Source of the DNA: JAGLOK01 sp963675575
GTDB lineage: Bacteria; Bacillota; Clostridia; Christensenellales; UMGS416
DNA length: 64,000 bases
Reading direction: 5' to 3'
NCBI GenBank assembly: GCA_963675575.1
Contig: OY776378.1
Location: 1,116,001 to 1,180,000, forward strand
In this document: positions 54,051-62,756 of the stretch, in pieces
Layout of the letters: the number at the start of each line of letters is the position of its first letter
Position numbering within the stretch: position 1 is the first letter of the stretch
Notes under the pieces: generated by a model
Told to the model about the DNA's origin: nothing
Seen by the model: only the letters and a program-made list of their open reading frames with translations
Database searches by the model: none
Made by a program: the position numbers and the translations under genes

Positions 54051-54116
54051 AAATTATATACAATTGACCTGGATTAAAGAAAGCTTTCAAGATAATACTA
54101 AACTAGGAGAAACCAT

Positions 54117-55199
54117 ATGTTGGTCCAGTGCACCAAAAAACTACTCGATGAATTAAATATCAAACCAAGTATTTCAGAAGAGGAACCACTTTTTTCATGG
54201 CATGCAAATTTATTAACAATAAATCGTAAAAAAACTATTGTTCTTATGAATGATAAGAATCGATATATTATCGTATTACATGGGCTTAAAGCAAATGATA
54301 AGAAGAACATTGAAAATACGATACTTAGAGCAATAACGGAGATATTACTCGATGATGGTATAAAAAGCGAAGTAGTTGAGAAATATATTCAAGAAGCATC
54401 TGATATTGTTTTCACAAAAACAAAGAATAAATCAACTGTCGCAAAGCTTAATAAAGCTTGTGATACAGTACAATTTTATGCTAATTATATCGATTCTGAT
54501 AACATTACTCAATTAAATTTAAGCCATAAATCAAGTGCGGATCCTAGCTTTCATAGTGAAGATATGATTTATCCCAATGAAATCATGTATAAGGACTTGG
54601 AAGAACTAACTGGGCAAAGTATTTTCAGTTGTAAAGCAATACAAATTAAAGTCACACTCGATTTAGAAAAATATAATGTATGGAGAAGACTGATAATCCC
54701 TTATAAAATCACATTCAAACAATTACATGATATTCTGCAAATAGTATTTAATTGGCAAAATTATCATTTGCACGATTTCATTATTTATGATGGGATTAAA
54801 TTAGTTGCAAACATAGTTCAAACTAATGATGCATTTGAGTATGAAGATAAAACACCTATGATATTAGAGGAAGGTGTAAAAATTGCAGAGTATATACCGA
54901 AGTATAAACGATTGCTGTATAACTATGATTTTGGTGACGATTGGAACCATAACATCGAATTAAAAAACTTCATATTCGATTATGATAAGAATTATCCGGT
55001 GTGTATAGAAGGTGAAGGTAATACCCCTCCTGAAGATGTAGGTGGTGAAGGTGGATACGAGCAGTTTCTGGATATATATAATAACCCAAAACATGAAGAC
55101 TACCAGCACATGAAGGACTGGGCAGAGATGCAATTTTACAGACCTTTTGATATTGAACATGTAAATAGACGATTAAAATATTCTACATACAATATATAA
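54117..55199 (+). CDS. pRiA4b ORF-3-like domain protein
   Basis: The 360-aa protein has an uncharacterised N-terminal part and a C-terminal PRiA4_ORF3-type domain (about 170-355): IQIKVTLDLEKYNVWRRLIIP, FKQLHDILQIVFNWQNYHLHDF, YNYDFGDDWNHNIEL, PPEDVGGEGGYEQFL. Proteins with this domain are frequent on plasmids and ICEs; function is unknown. CTAGGAGAAACC precedes the ATG. It is the last gene before a non-coding stretch leading to the recombinases. Confidence 0.82.
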   Translation: MLVQCTKKLLDELNIKPSISEEEPLFSWHANLLTINRKKTIVLMNDKNRYIIVLHGLKANDKKNIENTILRAITEILLDDGIKSEVVEKYIQEASDIVFTKTKNKSTVAKLNKACDTVQFYANYIDSDNITQLNLSHKSSADPSFHSEDMIYPNEIMYKDLEELTGQSIFSCKAIQIKVTLDLEKYNVWRRLIIPYKITFKQLHDILQIVFNWQNYHLHDFIIYDGIKLVANIVQTNDAFEYEDKTPMILEEGVKIAEYIPKYKRLLYNYDFGDDWNHNIELKNFIFDYDKNYPVCIEGEGNTPPEDVGGEGGYEQFLDIYNNPKHEDYQHMKDWAEMQFYRPFDIEHVNRRLKYSTYNI

Positions 55200-55764
55200 A
55201 ATCGGCGTTATATAACTCGAAAAAATCAAATTAAATCACACGAACATAAAATCCCATATTAAGTATAAATAGTTAAAAATATCACTAAAAATGAAAATAA
55301 TTAAGCAAAATAAAATTATTTTCATTTTTTTGTCGGTATTTTGACCCTTAAAAGACTCTTTATATATAGAGGGTTTTTTTCTGTAAAAACAACTCTTTGT
55401 ACTTTGACAACTAAATAAAAGATATTTCAGGTACGAATCCTTTGTAATTGCCAACAGCAATAGCGACAAATGAGAATTTGGGGACATACAATTCCAAGTC
55501 ATATGATCCATGACATTTGCGATGAAACACAAAGGACAGATACTTACTAACCGTTGGTCGGCCGTACGATAAGGAAGAGAAGCCTTTAAAAATGGGCGGG
55601 TGCAAATCCATGTGCTACTTAATCAATAGCAGCTTGAAATATTAGAAGTTCAAACAAATGATACCGAAATGGTCGGTATTAATAAAGGAATAAGATGCGA
55701 CAAGATGAATTACTTGTCTTGTCGTATCCATATATCTTTATAAAATAAAAAGTCAGGGGAAAAA
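55200..55764. other. Structured non-coding region upstream of the recombinase cluster
   Basis: 565 bases without a credible gene. It holds a strong terminator (55288-55331), a second small hairpin with seven T (CTCT/AGAG near 55359-55377), ATACCG/CGGTAT hairpin (55661-55680) and a 12-bp hairpin GATGCGACAAGA/TCTTGTCGTATC (55693-55728). The GC-richer part 55430-55620 (TTGGTCGGCCGTACGATAAGG) stands out from the AT-rich surroundings and could be a structured RNA or recombinase site. Confidence 0.45.
55288..55331 (+). terminator. Strong terminator after the pRiA4b-like gene
   Basis: AAAATGAAAATAATT and AATTATTTTCATTTT form a perfect 15-bp stem around an 11-base loop, followed by further T. AT-rich arms and A-run at the 5' side suggest it works in both directions. 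Confidence 0.7.
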
Positions 55765-55986
55765 ATGAAAACTAATAATTTATTAATAAAAGAACTTATA
55801 GATATCAGAGATGTAGAAATCAATTCTGATGATTCACTATTTAAAAGAGCAAAAAGCTTTCTAAAACAAATCAAAGACCCATACTGCTTCAAATATAAAA
55901 ATATCATCGTAACAATAGAATTTGTTGGCGAAGAAAGTCTTGAAGATATCATGGTTGAATATTTAAGAAATCATAAAGCTGTATAA
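55765..55986 (+). CDS. Small ICE protein upstream of the recombinases, 73 aa
   Basis: A soluble, charged protein (LIKELIDIRDVEINSDDSLFKRAKSFLKQIKDPYCFKYKNIIVTIEFVG split over helix and strand). CAGGGGAA precedes the ATG. Small proteins of this kind are found before serine recombinases in clostridial ICEs and could be excision or control factors. I assign no function. Confidence 0.6.
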   Translation: MKTNNLLIKELIDIRDVEINSDDSLFKRAKSFLKQIKDPYCFKYKNIIVTIEFVGEESLEDIMVEYLRNHKAV

Positions 55987-56095
55987 AAAAACTGGCTCAA
56001 ATTTTAAAGAGGAGATTAAATGTGCTACTATTTATTTGAGGTGGCACTCGATTAATTCCTGTAATGAAAAGCAATAAACAACAGGAGTAATAATT

Positions 56096-57787
56096 ATGGC
56101 AAGAAAAAAATTCTATAAAGATGATTTAACATCTTTAAACTCAAACAAATCAGATACCAGATTCAGAACTGCACTATATATAAGGCTAAGCCGAGAAGAT
56201 GGCGATAAAATTGAAAGTGATAGTGTTACAAATCAACGGAACCTACTCACAAATTATGCAAATGAAAAAGCAGATTATAAAATAATTGATACATACATCG
56301 ATGAAGGCTATACAGGCACGAATTTTGACCGTCCTGCTTTCAATCGCATGCTTGAGGATATTAAGACAGGTAAAGTGAATTGTGTGATTGTAAAGGATCT
56401 ATCAAGGTTTGGTCGCGACTATATCCAAGCAGGCAACTATCTGGAGCAGTTATTTCCTTTTTTAAAATGTAGATTTATTTCTATACTAGATAATTTGGAC
56501 AGTTTTGAAAGACCAAATGAAATAGGAAGTGTGTTTGTACGATTCAAACATATAATGAATGATCATTACAGCAGTGAAATATCTCTTAAATTAAGACATG
56601 TATTCGACGCTCAACGCAAGGAAGGTAAACTTGTTAGTGTATATGCGCCATATGGTTATAAAAAAGACCTAGAAGATAATCATCATTTAGTAATTGATGA
56701 AGATGTAGCAGATAATGTGAGAAATATATATAGTTGGTGTTTGAGTGGCATGGGTGTAATTAGAATAGCTCAAAAACTTAATACACTCAAAATCTCTCCT
56801 CCAAACTTGTACAAAAAGGAAATTGGTGTTTTTAAAACTTTTCACTCTAGATGTGGATATTTATGGAGACCAGACACGGTTAGGAATATTCTATCAAACA
56901 AAGTATATATGGGAGACCTAGAACAGAAAAAGCATACTACCTTGAATTATAAAGAACGAGAGATAATATATTTATATGATGAAGATCGTATACTTGTTAA
57001 AAACACACATGAACCTATAATTGCAAGACAAACCTTTAATGAAGTGAGAATGCGATTTGAGAAATGTACTAGAACATCACCTAATGAAGATAAGTTATAT
57101 TTATTCTCTGGATTTTTAAGATGTGCTGATTGTAAGCGAGCTATGATAAGGACTTCAAAAAAAACTCCCAATAAAGAGTATGTTTACTATAAATGCAGGA
57201 CATACAATCAAATCTCAAAAGAAAAATGCCCTAAATCTCATAGTATTAGTCATGAATTGCTTGTAAGCGCGGTATTGAAGGCTATTAATACTCAGATACA
57301 TGCGGTTGTAAATATGCAAAATGTAATAGATAAAATAAATAACACTGATTTAACAAAACTAAGCAAAATTAATTTCGCAAAAGAAATCAAGAAAAGAAAA
57401 CACAAGATTAAAATGAAAGTCTATCTAAAAAAGGGACTATATGAAGATTGGAAATCAGACGTTATATCGAAAAACGATTATATTAATATGAAAGAAGCAT
57501 ATGATAATGAAAGTGTAGATTTGGAGAATTCCATAAAGAATCTCGAAATCGAAGAAAAAATGGTAATTGATATGGAGACGAAAAATATTGAGTGGATGAA
57601 TAAATTTGTGAAGAATTATAATATCAAAGAATTATCAAGAGAACTTCTGTCTTCGCTTATTGAAAAGATTTATATAAATGCTGATAAGAATATCCATATT
57701 AAATTTAAATACCAGGATGAGTACTCACGAATTATTGACTATATAAAAAGTCATATGCAGGAAGAGGGGAGCAATAATAAATCATGA
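56096..57787 (+). CDS. Large serine recombinase 1
   Basis: The 563-aa enzyme has the resolvase catalytic domain with nucleophile Ser32 (ALYIRLSRED), DEGYTGTNFDRPAF, VKDLSRFGRDYIQAG, the recombinase domain (about 190-300), a zinc ribbon (CADC, CRTY, KCPKS near 345-380) and a C-terminal coiled coil. Large serine recombinases integrate and excise elements such as Tn4451/Tn5397. ACAGGAG precedes the ATG. The stop overlaps recombinase 2 (ATGA). The cluster at the ICE right end indicates that it handles attachment sites. Confidence 0.93.
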   Translation: MARKKFYKDDLTSLNSNKSDTRFRTALYIRLSREDGDKIESDSVTNQRNLLTNYANEKADYKIIDTYIDEGYTGTNFDRPAFNRMLEDIKTGKVNCVIVKDLSRFGRDYIQAGNYLEQLFPFLKCRFISILDNLDSFERPNEIGSVFVRFKHIMNDHYSSEISLKLRHVFDAQRKEGKLVSVYAPYGYKKDLEDNHHLVIDEDVADNVRNIYSWCLSGMGVIRIAQKLNTLKISPPNLYKKEIGVFKTFHSRCGYLWRPDTVRNILSNKVYMGDLEQKKHTTLNYKEREIIYLYDEDRILVKNTHEPIIARQTFNEVRMRFEKCTRTSPNEDKLYLFSGFLRCADCKRAMIRTSKKTPNKEYVYYKCRTYNQISKEKCPKSHSISHELLVSAVLKAINTQIHAVVNMQNVIDKINNTDLTKLSKINFAKEIKKRKHKIKMKVYLKKGLYEDWKSDVISKNDYINMKEAYDNESVDLENSIKNLEIEEKMVIDMETKNIEWMNKFVKNYNIKELSRELLSSLIEKIYINADKNIHIKFKYQDEYSRIIDYIKSHMQEEGSNNKS

Positions 57788-59424
57788 TTAATAAATCTCA
57801 TAAATCAATTGATGTATGGGAAACTGCTCTCTATATAAGGTTATCCCAAGATGATAAAGAAAAAAGCATCAGTAATAGTGTCATTAACCAGCAAAATATG
57901 CTAAAGGAGTTTGCTGAGAAAGATGAAGAGTTTAAAATAGTAGATTGTTATATTGATGATGGCTATACAGGTACAAACTTCAATCGTCCTGGATTTATTA
58001 GAATGATGGAAGATATGAAGATGGGAAGGATAAATTGCATTATCGTAAAAGATTTATCTCGATTTGGTAGAGAACACATTGATGTGGACAACTACCTTGA
58101 AAGAATCTTTCCTTTATTGAATGTGCGATTTATATCAGTTATGCAACATCTTGATAGTTATAAAAATCCAGCAAAGATGAATAGTATAGAAATTCCTTTT
58201 CTAAATCTAATAAATGAAGAGTATGCAAGAGATATTTCAAGAAAGACAAAAGCGAGCCTTGAATCAAAACGCAAAGAAGGTAAGTATATTAGCAGCCTTA
58301 CTCCATATGGCTATTTAAAAGATCCGTTGGATAAAAATCATTTAGTAATTGATGAAGAAGCTGGAATTATTATAGCTAAAATTTTTCATTGGTTTGTAAA
58401 TGGTATGGATTATTCAGAAATTAAGAATAAGTTAAACGAGATAAAAATACTAAATCCAGCTGCATATAGAACCAGTAAAAAAGCAGAAAACAATAAGAAA
58501 GCTAACATAAAATGTGCTGGGTTATGGGAAACAAGGCATATCAGACAAATCCTAAACAATGATCTGTATACAGGAGATATGGTTCAAGGTAAGACGACTT
58601 CTTATAATCATAAAACAAAGAAACGTATTCCATTACCAAAAGAAGAATGGATAATTGTGCCTAGGACACATGAACTTATTGTTACCCATTCAACATTTGA
58701 AGCAGCACAAGCATTACTTAATAAGAAAACAAGACCAAGAGTTAAAAAGATGGTTCCATCACCTCTTTCGCGTTACATAAAATGTGGTGATTGCGGTGAG
58801 CCTATGGTTAGGACTACCTGTACACACAATGGCATAAAGTATAAGAAATATGTATGTTCACTTTCAAAGAAATATGGTAGTAAGATTTGCGGAACTCATA
58901 TCATTGACGAAGATGTTCTACTTGAAATAATACTAAATGCAATACAGATGCAGATAAAATGTGCAGTTGATATGGATAAAACTATAAAAAAGGCACAACA
59001 TAGTAAAATTACTGCAAGAAACACTGCGTTTCTTGAAAGAAAAGTATCAAAGATTGAAAATGAAATAAATAGAGTTACAACACTCAAGCAAGGATTGTAT
59101 GAAGATTGCAAATCATGTTTGATAACTGAGGATGAATACAGCCAGATGAAAAGTTCATACGAAGATTCTAACAGAGAACTTAATATAGAATTATTGAATA
59201 TTAAAAGACAAATTAATGAAGTTTCAGATCAAAAAATTGAAGACAATATATTCATTGCAACTTTTAAGCAATTTAACAATGTTAATGAGATTACAAGAGA
59301 TGTAGTCATAGCTCTAATAGAAGAAATTATTGTATATGAAGAAAGACAGATAACAATAAAATTTAAATATAGAGATGAATACAAAAAAATCGCTTCTATT
59401 TTTGTAATAGAAGCAAAATCTTGA
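57784..59424 (+). CDS. Large serine recombinase 2
   Basis: The 546-aa product is a diverged relative of its neighbour: Ser21 in ALYIRLSQDD, DDGYTGTNFNRPGF, VKDLSRFGREHID, recombinase domain, zinc ribbon (KCGDCGEPM, YVCS, ICGTH near 338-380) and coiled-coil end. Catalytic residues are intact. Two coupled large serine recombinases suggest that integration and excision need both, possibly as a hetero-complex. It is the last ICE gene; a terminator and the tRNA-Ala follow. GAGGGGAG lies before the start. Confidence 0.92.
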   Translation: MINKSHKSIDVWETALYIRLSQDDKEKSISNSVINQQNMLKEFAEKDEEFKIVDCYIDDGYTGTNFNRPGFIRMMEDMKMGRINCIIVKDLSRFGREHIDVDNYLERIFPLLNVRFISVMQHLDSYKNPAKMNSIEIPFLNLINEEYARDISRKTKASLESKRKEGKYISSLTPYGYLKDPLDKNHLVIDEEAGIIIAKIFHWFVNGMDYSEIKNKLNEIKILNPAAYRTSKKAENNKKANIKCAGLWETRHIRQILNNDLYTGDMVQGKTTSYNHKTKKRIPLPKEEWIIVPRTHELIVTHSTFEAAQALLNKKTRPRVKKMVPSPLSRYIKCGDCGEPMVRTTCTHNGIKYKKYVCSLSKKYGSKICGTHIIDEDVLLEIILNAIQMQIKCAVDMDKTIKKAQHSKITARNTAFLERKVSKIENEINRVTTLKQGLYEDCKSCLITEDEYSQMKSSYEDSNRELNIELLNIKRQINEVSDQKIEDNIFIATFKQFNNVNEITRDVVIALIEEIIVYEERQITIKFKYRDEYKKIASIFVIEAKS

Positions 59425-59431
59425 TAGAATT

Positions 59432-59462
59432 AAAGCACATGGAATGTACCATGTACTTTTTT
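59432..59462 (+). terminator. Terminator after the recombinase pair
   Basis: ACATGG and CCATGT form the core stem, extended by AAAG/CTTT with one mismatch, then TTTTTT. It lies eight bases past the recombinase 2 stop. Confidence 0.65.
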
Positions 59463-59501
59463 AAACTCAATAAGGTTTTTTTATGTCCTAGAGAGCATAT
59501 T

Positions 59502-59578
59502 TGGTGGAGAATATCGGATTCGAACCGACGACCCCTTGACTGCCAGTCAAGTACTCTAGCCAACTGAGCTAATTCCCC
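59502..59578 (-). tRNA. tRNA-Ala (anticodon GGC)
   Basis: On the minus strand GGGGAAT pairs with ATTCTCC, including the G3-U70 pair that marks alanine tRNAs; the D arm (GCTCAGTTGGC), anticodon stem CTTGA/TCAAG with loop CTGGCAG, T arm GTCGG-TTCGAAT-CCGAT and an encoded CCA are all present. Its 3' end faces the ICE. The tRNA end is intact; I see no duplicate of it at the ICE left end, so it need not be the integration target. Confidence 0.95.
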
Positions 59579-59965
59579 AAAAGTTGCTTAATGATTATAT
59601 AACAAAGAATTTGTTCGGTCAAGATTATCAAGCACTAAAATAATATTTTTTATAAGATGCGCAATCTTTGCTGCAGACTTATACATTATTAGAAAAAGAA
59701 CCCCAATGACGTACATAATCAAAGAAGTAAACGATGAAGCAATATTTTGCGGGAAAATCACTTTCATTTTTGTCCCAGTAACTAATTTTTAAAAAGATAG
59801 GCAATCAATTTTTAATCCAAGTTATAAAAAAGTTCTAGAATTACAATTTGATTATAATAAAAATATAATAAGTCAAGAAAAATGATAAATAAAACATTGA
59901 CAAATATTATATCCTAGTATATTATTGTATTAAGGATGGGAGAACCTGTGGAGGGACAACTTTAA
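59579..59965. other. Intergenic region with promoter, host side
   Basis: 387 bases between the tRNA and the next host gene. It would hold the leftward tRNA promoter near its left edge and the rightward promoter at 59897. No further gene or repeat seen. Confidence 0.55.
59897..59925 (+). promoter_or_regulatory. Sigma-A type promoter for the 133-aa gene
   Basis: TTGACA (59897-59902), 17-bp spacer, TATTAT (59920-59925), followed by GTGGAGGG and the ATG at 59966. Confidence 0.75.
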
Positions 59966-60367
59966 ATGAGTAAATATGATCCTTTGACGAGGTATCTCAA
60001 AAACGGCAAAGACGACATTATCAGGCTGACTTTCGAAGAGATAGAAGACATACTATCAACTCCGCTTTCGCTGTCCGCGAGGACTTATAGAGCGATGTGG
60101 GCCAACTCTTCAAGCCACTTGTCCAAGTTTTGGTCGCAGGCGGGCTTTAAGGTCAATCACGTAAACTACGAAGGCGAACAATATGTAGAGTTTATTAGGA
60201 TTAAGAAGTCGTCAAAAGGCGAGGGACAGGCGATAAGTGTTCCTTTGGTGAAAGCTGTTGAAGTTCCGGTGTTGCTTAAAAATCTTCATGAACTATATCA
60301 ACTCGGGATTATAGACAGGGGAGTATACGATATAAAGAAAAAGGTGCTTCTTGATAAGATACGCTGA
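59966..60367 (+). CDS. DUF7662-like small protein, 133 aa
   Basis: The N-terminal 75 residues resemble a widespread small domain: YDPLTRYLKN, ITLTFEEIEDILSTPLS-like, SARTYRAMWANS, WSQAGFKVNHVNYEGE. The tail (LLKNLHELYQLGIIDRGVYDIKKKVLL) looks like a SHOCT-type oligomerisation helix pair. GC content and codon use are higher-GC than the ICE, fitting host DNA. A good promoter lies upstream. It overlaps the next gene by 17 bases. Function unknown. Confidence 0.75.
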   Translation: MSKYDPLTRYLKNGKDDIIRLTFEEIEDILSTPLSLSARTYRAMWANSSSHLSKFWSQAGFKVNHVNYEGEQYVEFIRIKKSSKGEGQAISVPLVKAVEVPVLLKNLHELYQLGIIDRGVYDIKKKVLLDKIR

Positions 60368-60983
60368 AAAACTGCATGAAAAACTACTGCATAATCTTCG
60401 CGATTATGGATACTTTGAGGTTATTAGAATTTTCGATGAAAATGATTTTCTAAACGTTCACGTAATTACACAGGAGGGTCATAATTTTACTGTGACTTAC
60501 TCTTTTTTGGATAATACCAATGAATATGAATTTGTCGGGATATACCGCGGATTTTTAAAAGAAACACAGCATAAAAAGAAACGGCTTTCAGTCAGGGAAA
60601 AAACTTGGCTTAAGCGTGACTTTGACGAAGATGCGTTTAAGTGCCTGGCACTTATGAAAGAACTTGATGATTTTACTCACCTAGAGTATACGCTTGATGA
60701 ATGCGGCGGTTATTACAGTGTAAAGCTGCTTGCCGAAAGTCGTATACCTGAGGAACTTATAAAACTTGCCAGGCGCGGCAGATTAGATTTGTCTCTTGAG
60801 AATCTGGCGCTGCAAAAGAAATATCAGCCGCTTTTTACCCACCGCGAACTTATGCTTTGCTATAACAAGCTTATGTATTTTGGAAGCATCGCCGCAGTTG
60901 GAAAAGCAAGTGTTGCCCAGTCGGTTATTCACCAGCATACCGCTCGGCAAAACGGCCATCTTCACTTAGTGAAAGCCGGCTAA
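60351..60983 (+). CDS. Hypothetical protein, 210 aa
   Basis: The frame starts at TTG 60351 within the end of the preceding gene, with AAGGTG upstream; no in-frame ATG lies near. The N-terminal part is beta-rich (FLNVHVITQEGHNFTVTYSF), the rest helical, ending with HQHTARQNGHLHLVKAG. No family recognised. It is coupled to the DUF7662-like gene and followed by a terminator. Confidence 0.65.
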   Translation: MIRYAEKLHEKLLHNLRDYGYFEVIRIFDENDFLNVHVITQEGHNFTVTYSFLDNTNEYEFVGIYRGFLKETQHKKKRLSVREKTWLKRDFDEDAFKCLALMKELDDFTHLEYTLDECGGYYSVKLLAESRIPEELIKLARRGRLDLSLENLALQKKYQPLFTHRELMLCYNKLMYFGSIAAVGKASVAQSVIHQHTARQNGHLHLVKAG

Positions 60984-61042
60984 CATTAAGGGAACTATTA
61001 ATTTGTGTATTGGAAGGGTTGTCTAATTTCTTTCTTCTTTAA

Positions 61043-61076
61043 GCCCCTCGCTTGCGGGGGGCAATTTTTTTTATTT
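61043..61076 (+). terminator. Intrinsic terminator of the host gene pair
   Basis: GCCCC and GGGGGC arms around TCGCTTGC, then AATTTTTTTTATTTT. Strong GC stem and long T-tract. Confidence 0.8.
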
Positions 61077-61093
61077 TCGCTTCGCTTTCGCCA

Positions 61094-61134
61094 TACCCCT
61101 CTGTCACTTCGTGACATCTCCCCTGACTAGGGGC
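61094..61134 (+). repeat. Dispersed palindromic (REP-like) repeat, copy 2
   Basis: TACCCCTCTGTC-ACTTCGTGA-CATCTCCCCTGACTAGGGGC. GTCAC/GTGAC and CCCCT/AGGGG are self-complementary parts. It is the plus-oriented member of the family. Confidence 0.65.
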
Positions 61135-61308
61135 GATATCGCAGCTTCGTTATTGGTTTGATTTATTCGTTTTTTATGTTTCCCTTAAACGTTGTGCATT
61201 TCTAATAAATATCGTACTTAGAATTGGATTTTTCACATTTATAAGAAAAGCTAGCCGTTAATGTTAATTTCGCAGTTATTCAGCTGCATAACTTGCATAA
61301 GCAGGATA

Positions 61309-61356
61309 GCGCCCCTAATCAGGGGAGCTGGCTTCCGAAGGAAGACTGAGGGGGTA
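61309..61356 (-). repeat. Dispersed palindromic (REP-like) repeat, copy 3
   Basis: Minus-strand reading: ATACCCCCTCAGTC, then CTTCCTTCGGAAG hairpin, then CTCCCCTGATTAGGGGCG. It faces copy 2 across 175 bases, so the pair could fold as a large inverted repeat. Confidence 0.65.
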
Positions 61357-61439
61357 TAAAGAAAGCATGAAGTATCTTGCTATTTAAATATTTGTCCTTC
61401 TGATGAAATATATGGTAAAATATTTATAGAGGTGGAGAT

Positions 61440-61577
61440 ATGGAAAAGAATAAGTGGTGTAAAAAGTGGTGGGTATGGTTGATTATATTAATATGTTTAT
61501 TTATAGTGCCTGTTCTTTTAATACAGATTATAGGGGAGTGTGTTAAAATTTCGGACAGCATGGTAAAAGAATTATAA
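61440..61577 (+). pseudogene. Truncated membrane-protein gene running into IS3 copy 1
   Basis: ATG with AGGTGGAG upstream encodes a Lys/Trp-rich start and one membrane helix (WVWLIILICLFIVPVLLIQI). After about 31 codons it enters the IS3 left end and stops with the IS-derived tail ECVKISDSMVKEL. The native remainder is missing. Confidence 0.6.
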
Positions 61578-61599
61578 TATAAAGCAGGAGGGAAAAACC

Positions 61600-61881
61600 A
61601 TGCAAAAACACCGAAACAAATATGACGAAGAATTCAAGAGAAATGCGGTTAAATTATCGTATGCAAGCCCAAAGAGCGTAAGGGAAATAGCCGACGATTT
61701 GGGAGTAGGAGTTAACTTGCTTTACAACTGGCGGAAGAAGTACACGTCAGAAGGCGAGAAAACGGAAGCGGCGACATTGGAAGAGGAAGTAAAGAAGTTG
61801 CGACTAGAGAATGCAGAACTCAAAATTGAGCGTGACATGTTAAAAAAAGCCGCGGCCTACTTTGCAAGACAACAAAAGTGA
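61600..61881 (+). CDS. IS3-family transposase OrfA (helix-turn-helix)
   Basis: The 93-aa protein has a helix-turn-helix (SVREIADDLGVGVNLLYNWRKKY) and a leucine-zipper-like C-terminus (LEEEVKKLRLENAELKIERDMLKKA). CAGGAGG precedes the ATG. An A7G run at 61842-61849 is a classic -1 slippery site; the -1 frame is open into orfB, so a fused OrfAB is expected. Confidence 0.9.
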   Translation: MQKHRNKYDEEFKRNAVKLSYASPKSVREIADDLGVGVNLLYNWRKKYTSEGEKTEAATLEEEVKKLRLENAELKIERDMLKKAAAYFARQQK

Positions 61882-62756
61882 AATATCAATTCATTTTTGA
61901 ACAGGAAGAACACCCCGAAAGAAAGTGGGCCGATATATTAGGGGTATCCCGAAGCGGATATTATGCTTGGAAAAGAAGTAGAGAAGAAAGAGCAAAGCTT
62001 GAGGAAGAATATATCGAGCTGGTAAGAAAGATATTTAAAGAAGGCAAAGGGACATACGGAGCGAACCGAATATGCGGACTAATGCGAAAAAGTGGCCATA
62101 AGGCAAGCTTCTATAAGGTAAGAGATATTATGGAACGGCAGGGCTTGCGCTGTGTGCACTGCAAAAGGCGTCAGAGATCGTTAACTAACAGCCGGAAATC
62201 GCGCGGAGAAGGATATCCTAATCTGGTACGGGGAATGGAGATAACGGAACCACTGCAAGTATTGACAAGCGATATCAGCTACATACGGACAGGAGCGGGC
62301 TTTGATTACATATGCCAAATACTTGACATAAAAAGCGGAGTTGTATTGGCCGAAAGCATGAGCGAGCGCATGAAAGCGGAACTGGTAACAAAAACAATAA
62401 GAAAAGCAATCAAAAGATGGCGGCTGCCGAAAGATTGTATTTTCCACAGTGATAGAGGCAGCCAGTATACATCGGAAAAAGTGAAGAACCTTCTTGCATC
62501 AAACGGCATACGCCAGAGCTTTTCACGAGTAGGGATGCCGGGGGATAATGCATGGAGTGAAAGCTTCTTTGCGAATCTCAAAAAAGAGACAGTACACTGG
62601 ATACACTTTCGAACCAGAGAAGAAGCCAGGCAAAGAATTTTTGAACACATAGAAGGATTCTATAATACAAAGAGAGTACAAAAACGACTAGGTTATCTTA
62701 GCCCTATGCAGTGGCTGAAGCAATGGGAACAGAAGCAATTAGAATGTGTTGCTTAG
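61878..62756 (+). CDS. IS3-family transposase OrfB (DDE integrase core)
   Basis: The 292-aa frame begins at GTG overlapping the orfA stop, but functional product probably arises by -1 frameshifting at A7G. DDE residues: Asp in LTSDISYIRTG, Asp in FHSDRGSQYTS, Glu in WSESFFANLKKE; the HTH_21-like region YGANRICGLMRKSGHKAS precedes them. Length is normal and intact. Confidence 0.9.
   Translation: MKYQFIFEQEEHPERKWADILGVSRSGYYAWKRSREERAKLEEEYIELVRKIFKEGKGTYGANRICGLMRKSGHKASFYKVRDIMERQGLRCVHCKRRQRSLTNSRKSRGEGYPNLVRGMEITEPLQVLTSDISYIRTGAGFDYICQILDIKSGVVLAESMSERMKAELVTKTIRKAIKRWRLPKDCIFHSDRGSQYTSEKVKNLLASNGIRQSFSRVGMPGDNAWSESFFANLKKETVHWIHFRTREEARQRIFEHIEGFYNTKRVQKRLGYLSPMQWLKQWEQKQLECVA

Larger units (their letters stand above)
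60984..61439. other. Intergenic region with terminator and two palindromic repeats
   Basis: 456 bases. It contains the terminator at 61043 and two REP-like copies in opposite orientation (61094-61134 and 61309-61356), listed separately. No gene seen. Confidence 0.6.

Noticed and set aside
55332..55764. Retron or reverse-transcriptase element
   Set aside because: There are hairpins but no reverse transcriptase gene nearby in the window.
59502..59578. tRNA-Ala as the ICE attachment site
   Set aside because: No copy of the tRNA 3' end was found in the left-end region, and serine recombinases usually do not use tRNA ends; adjacency alone is not enough.
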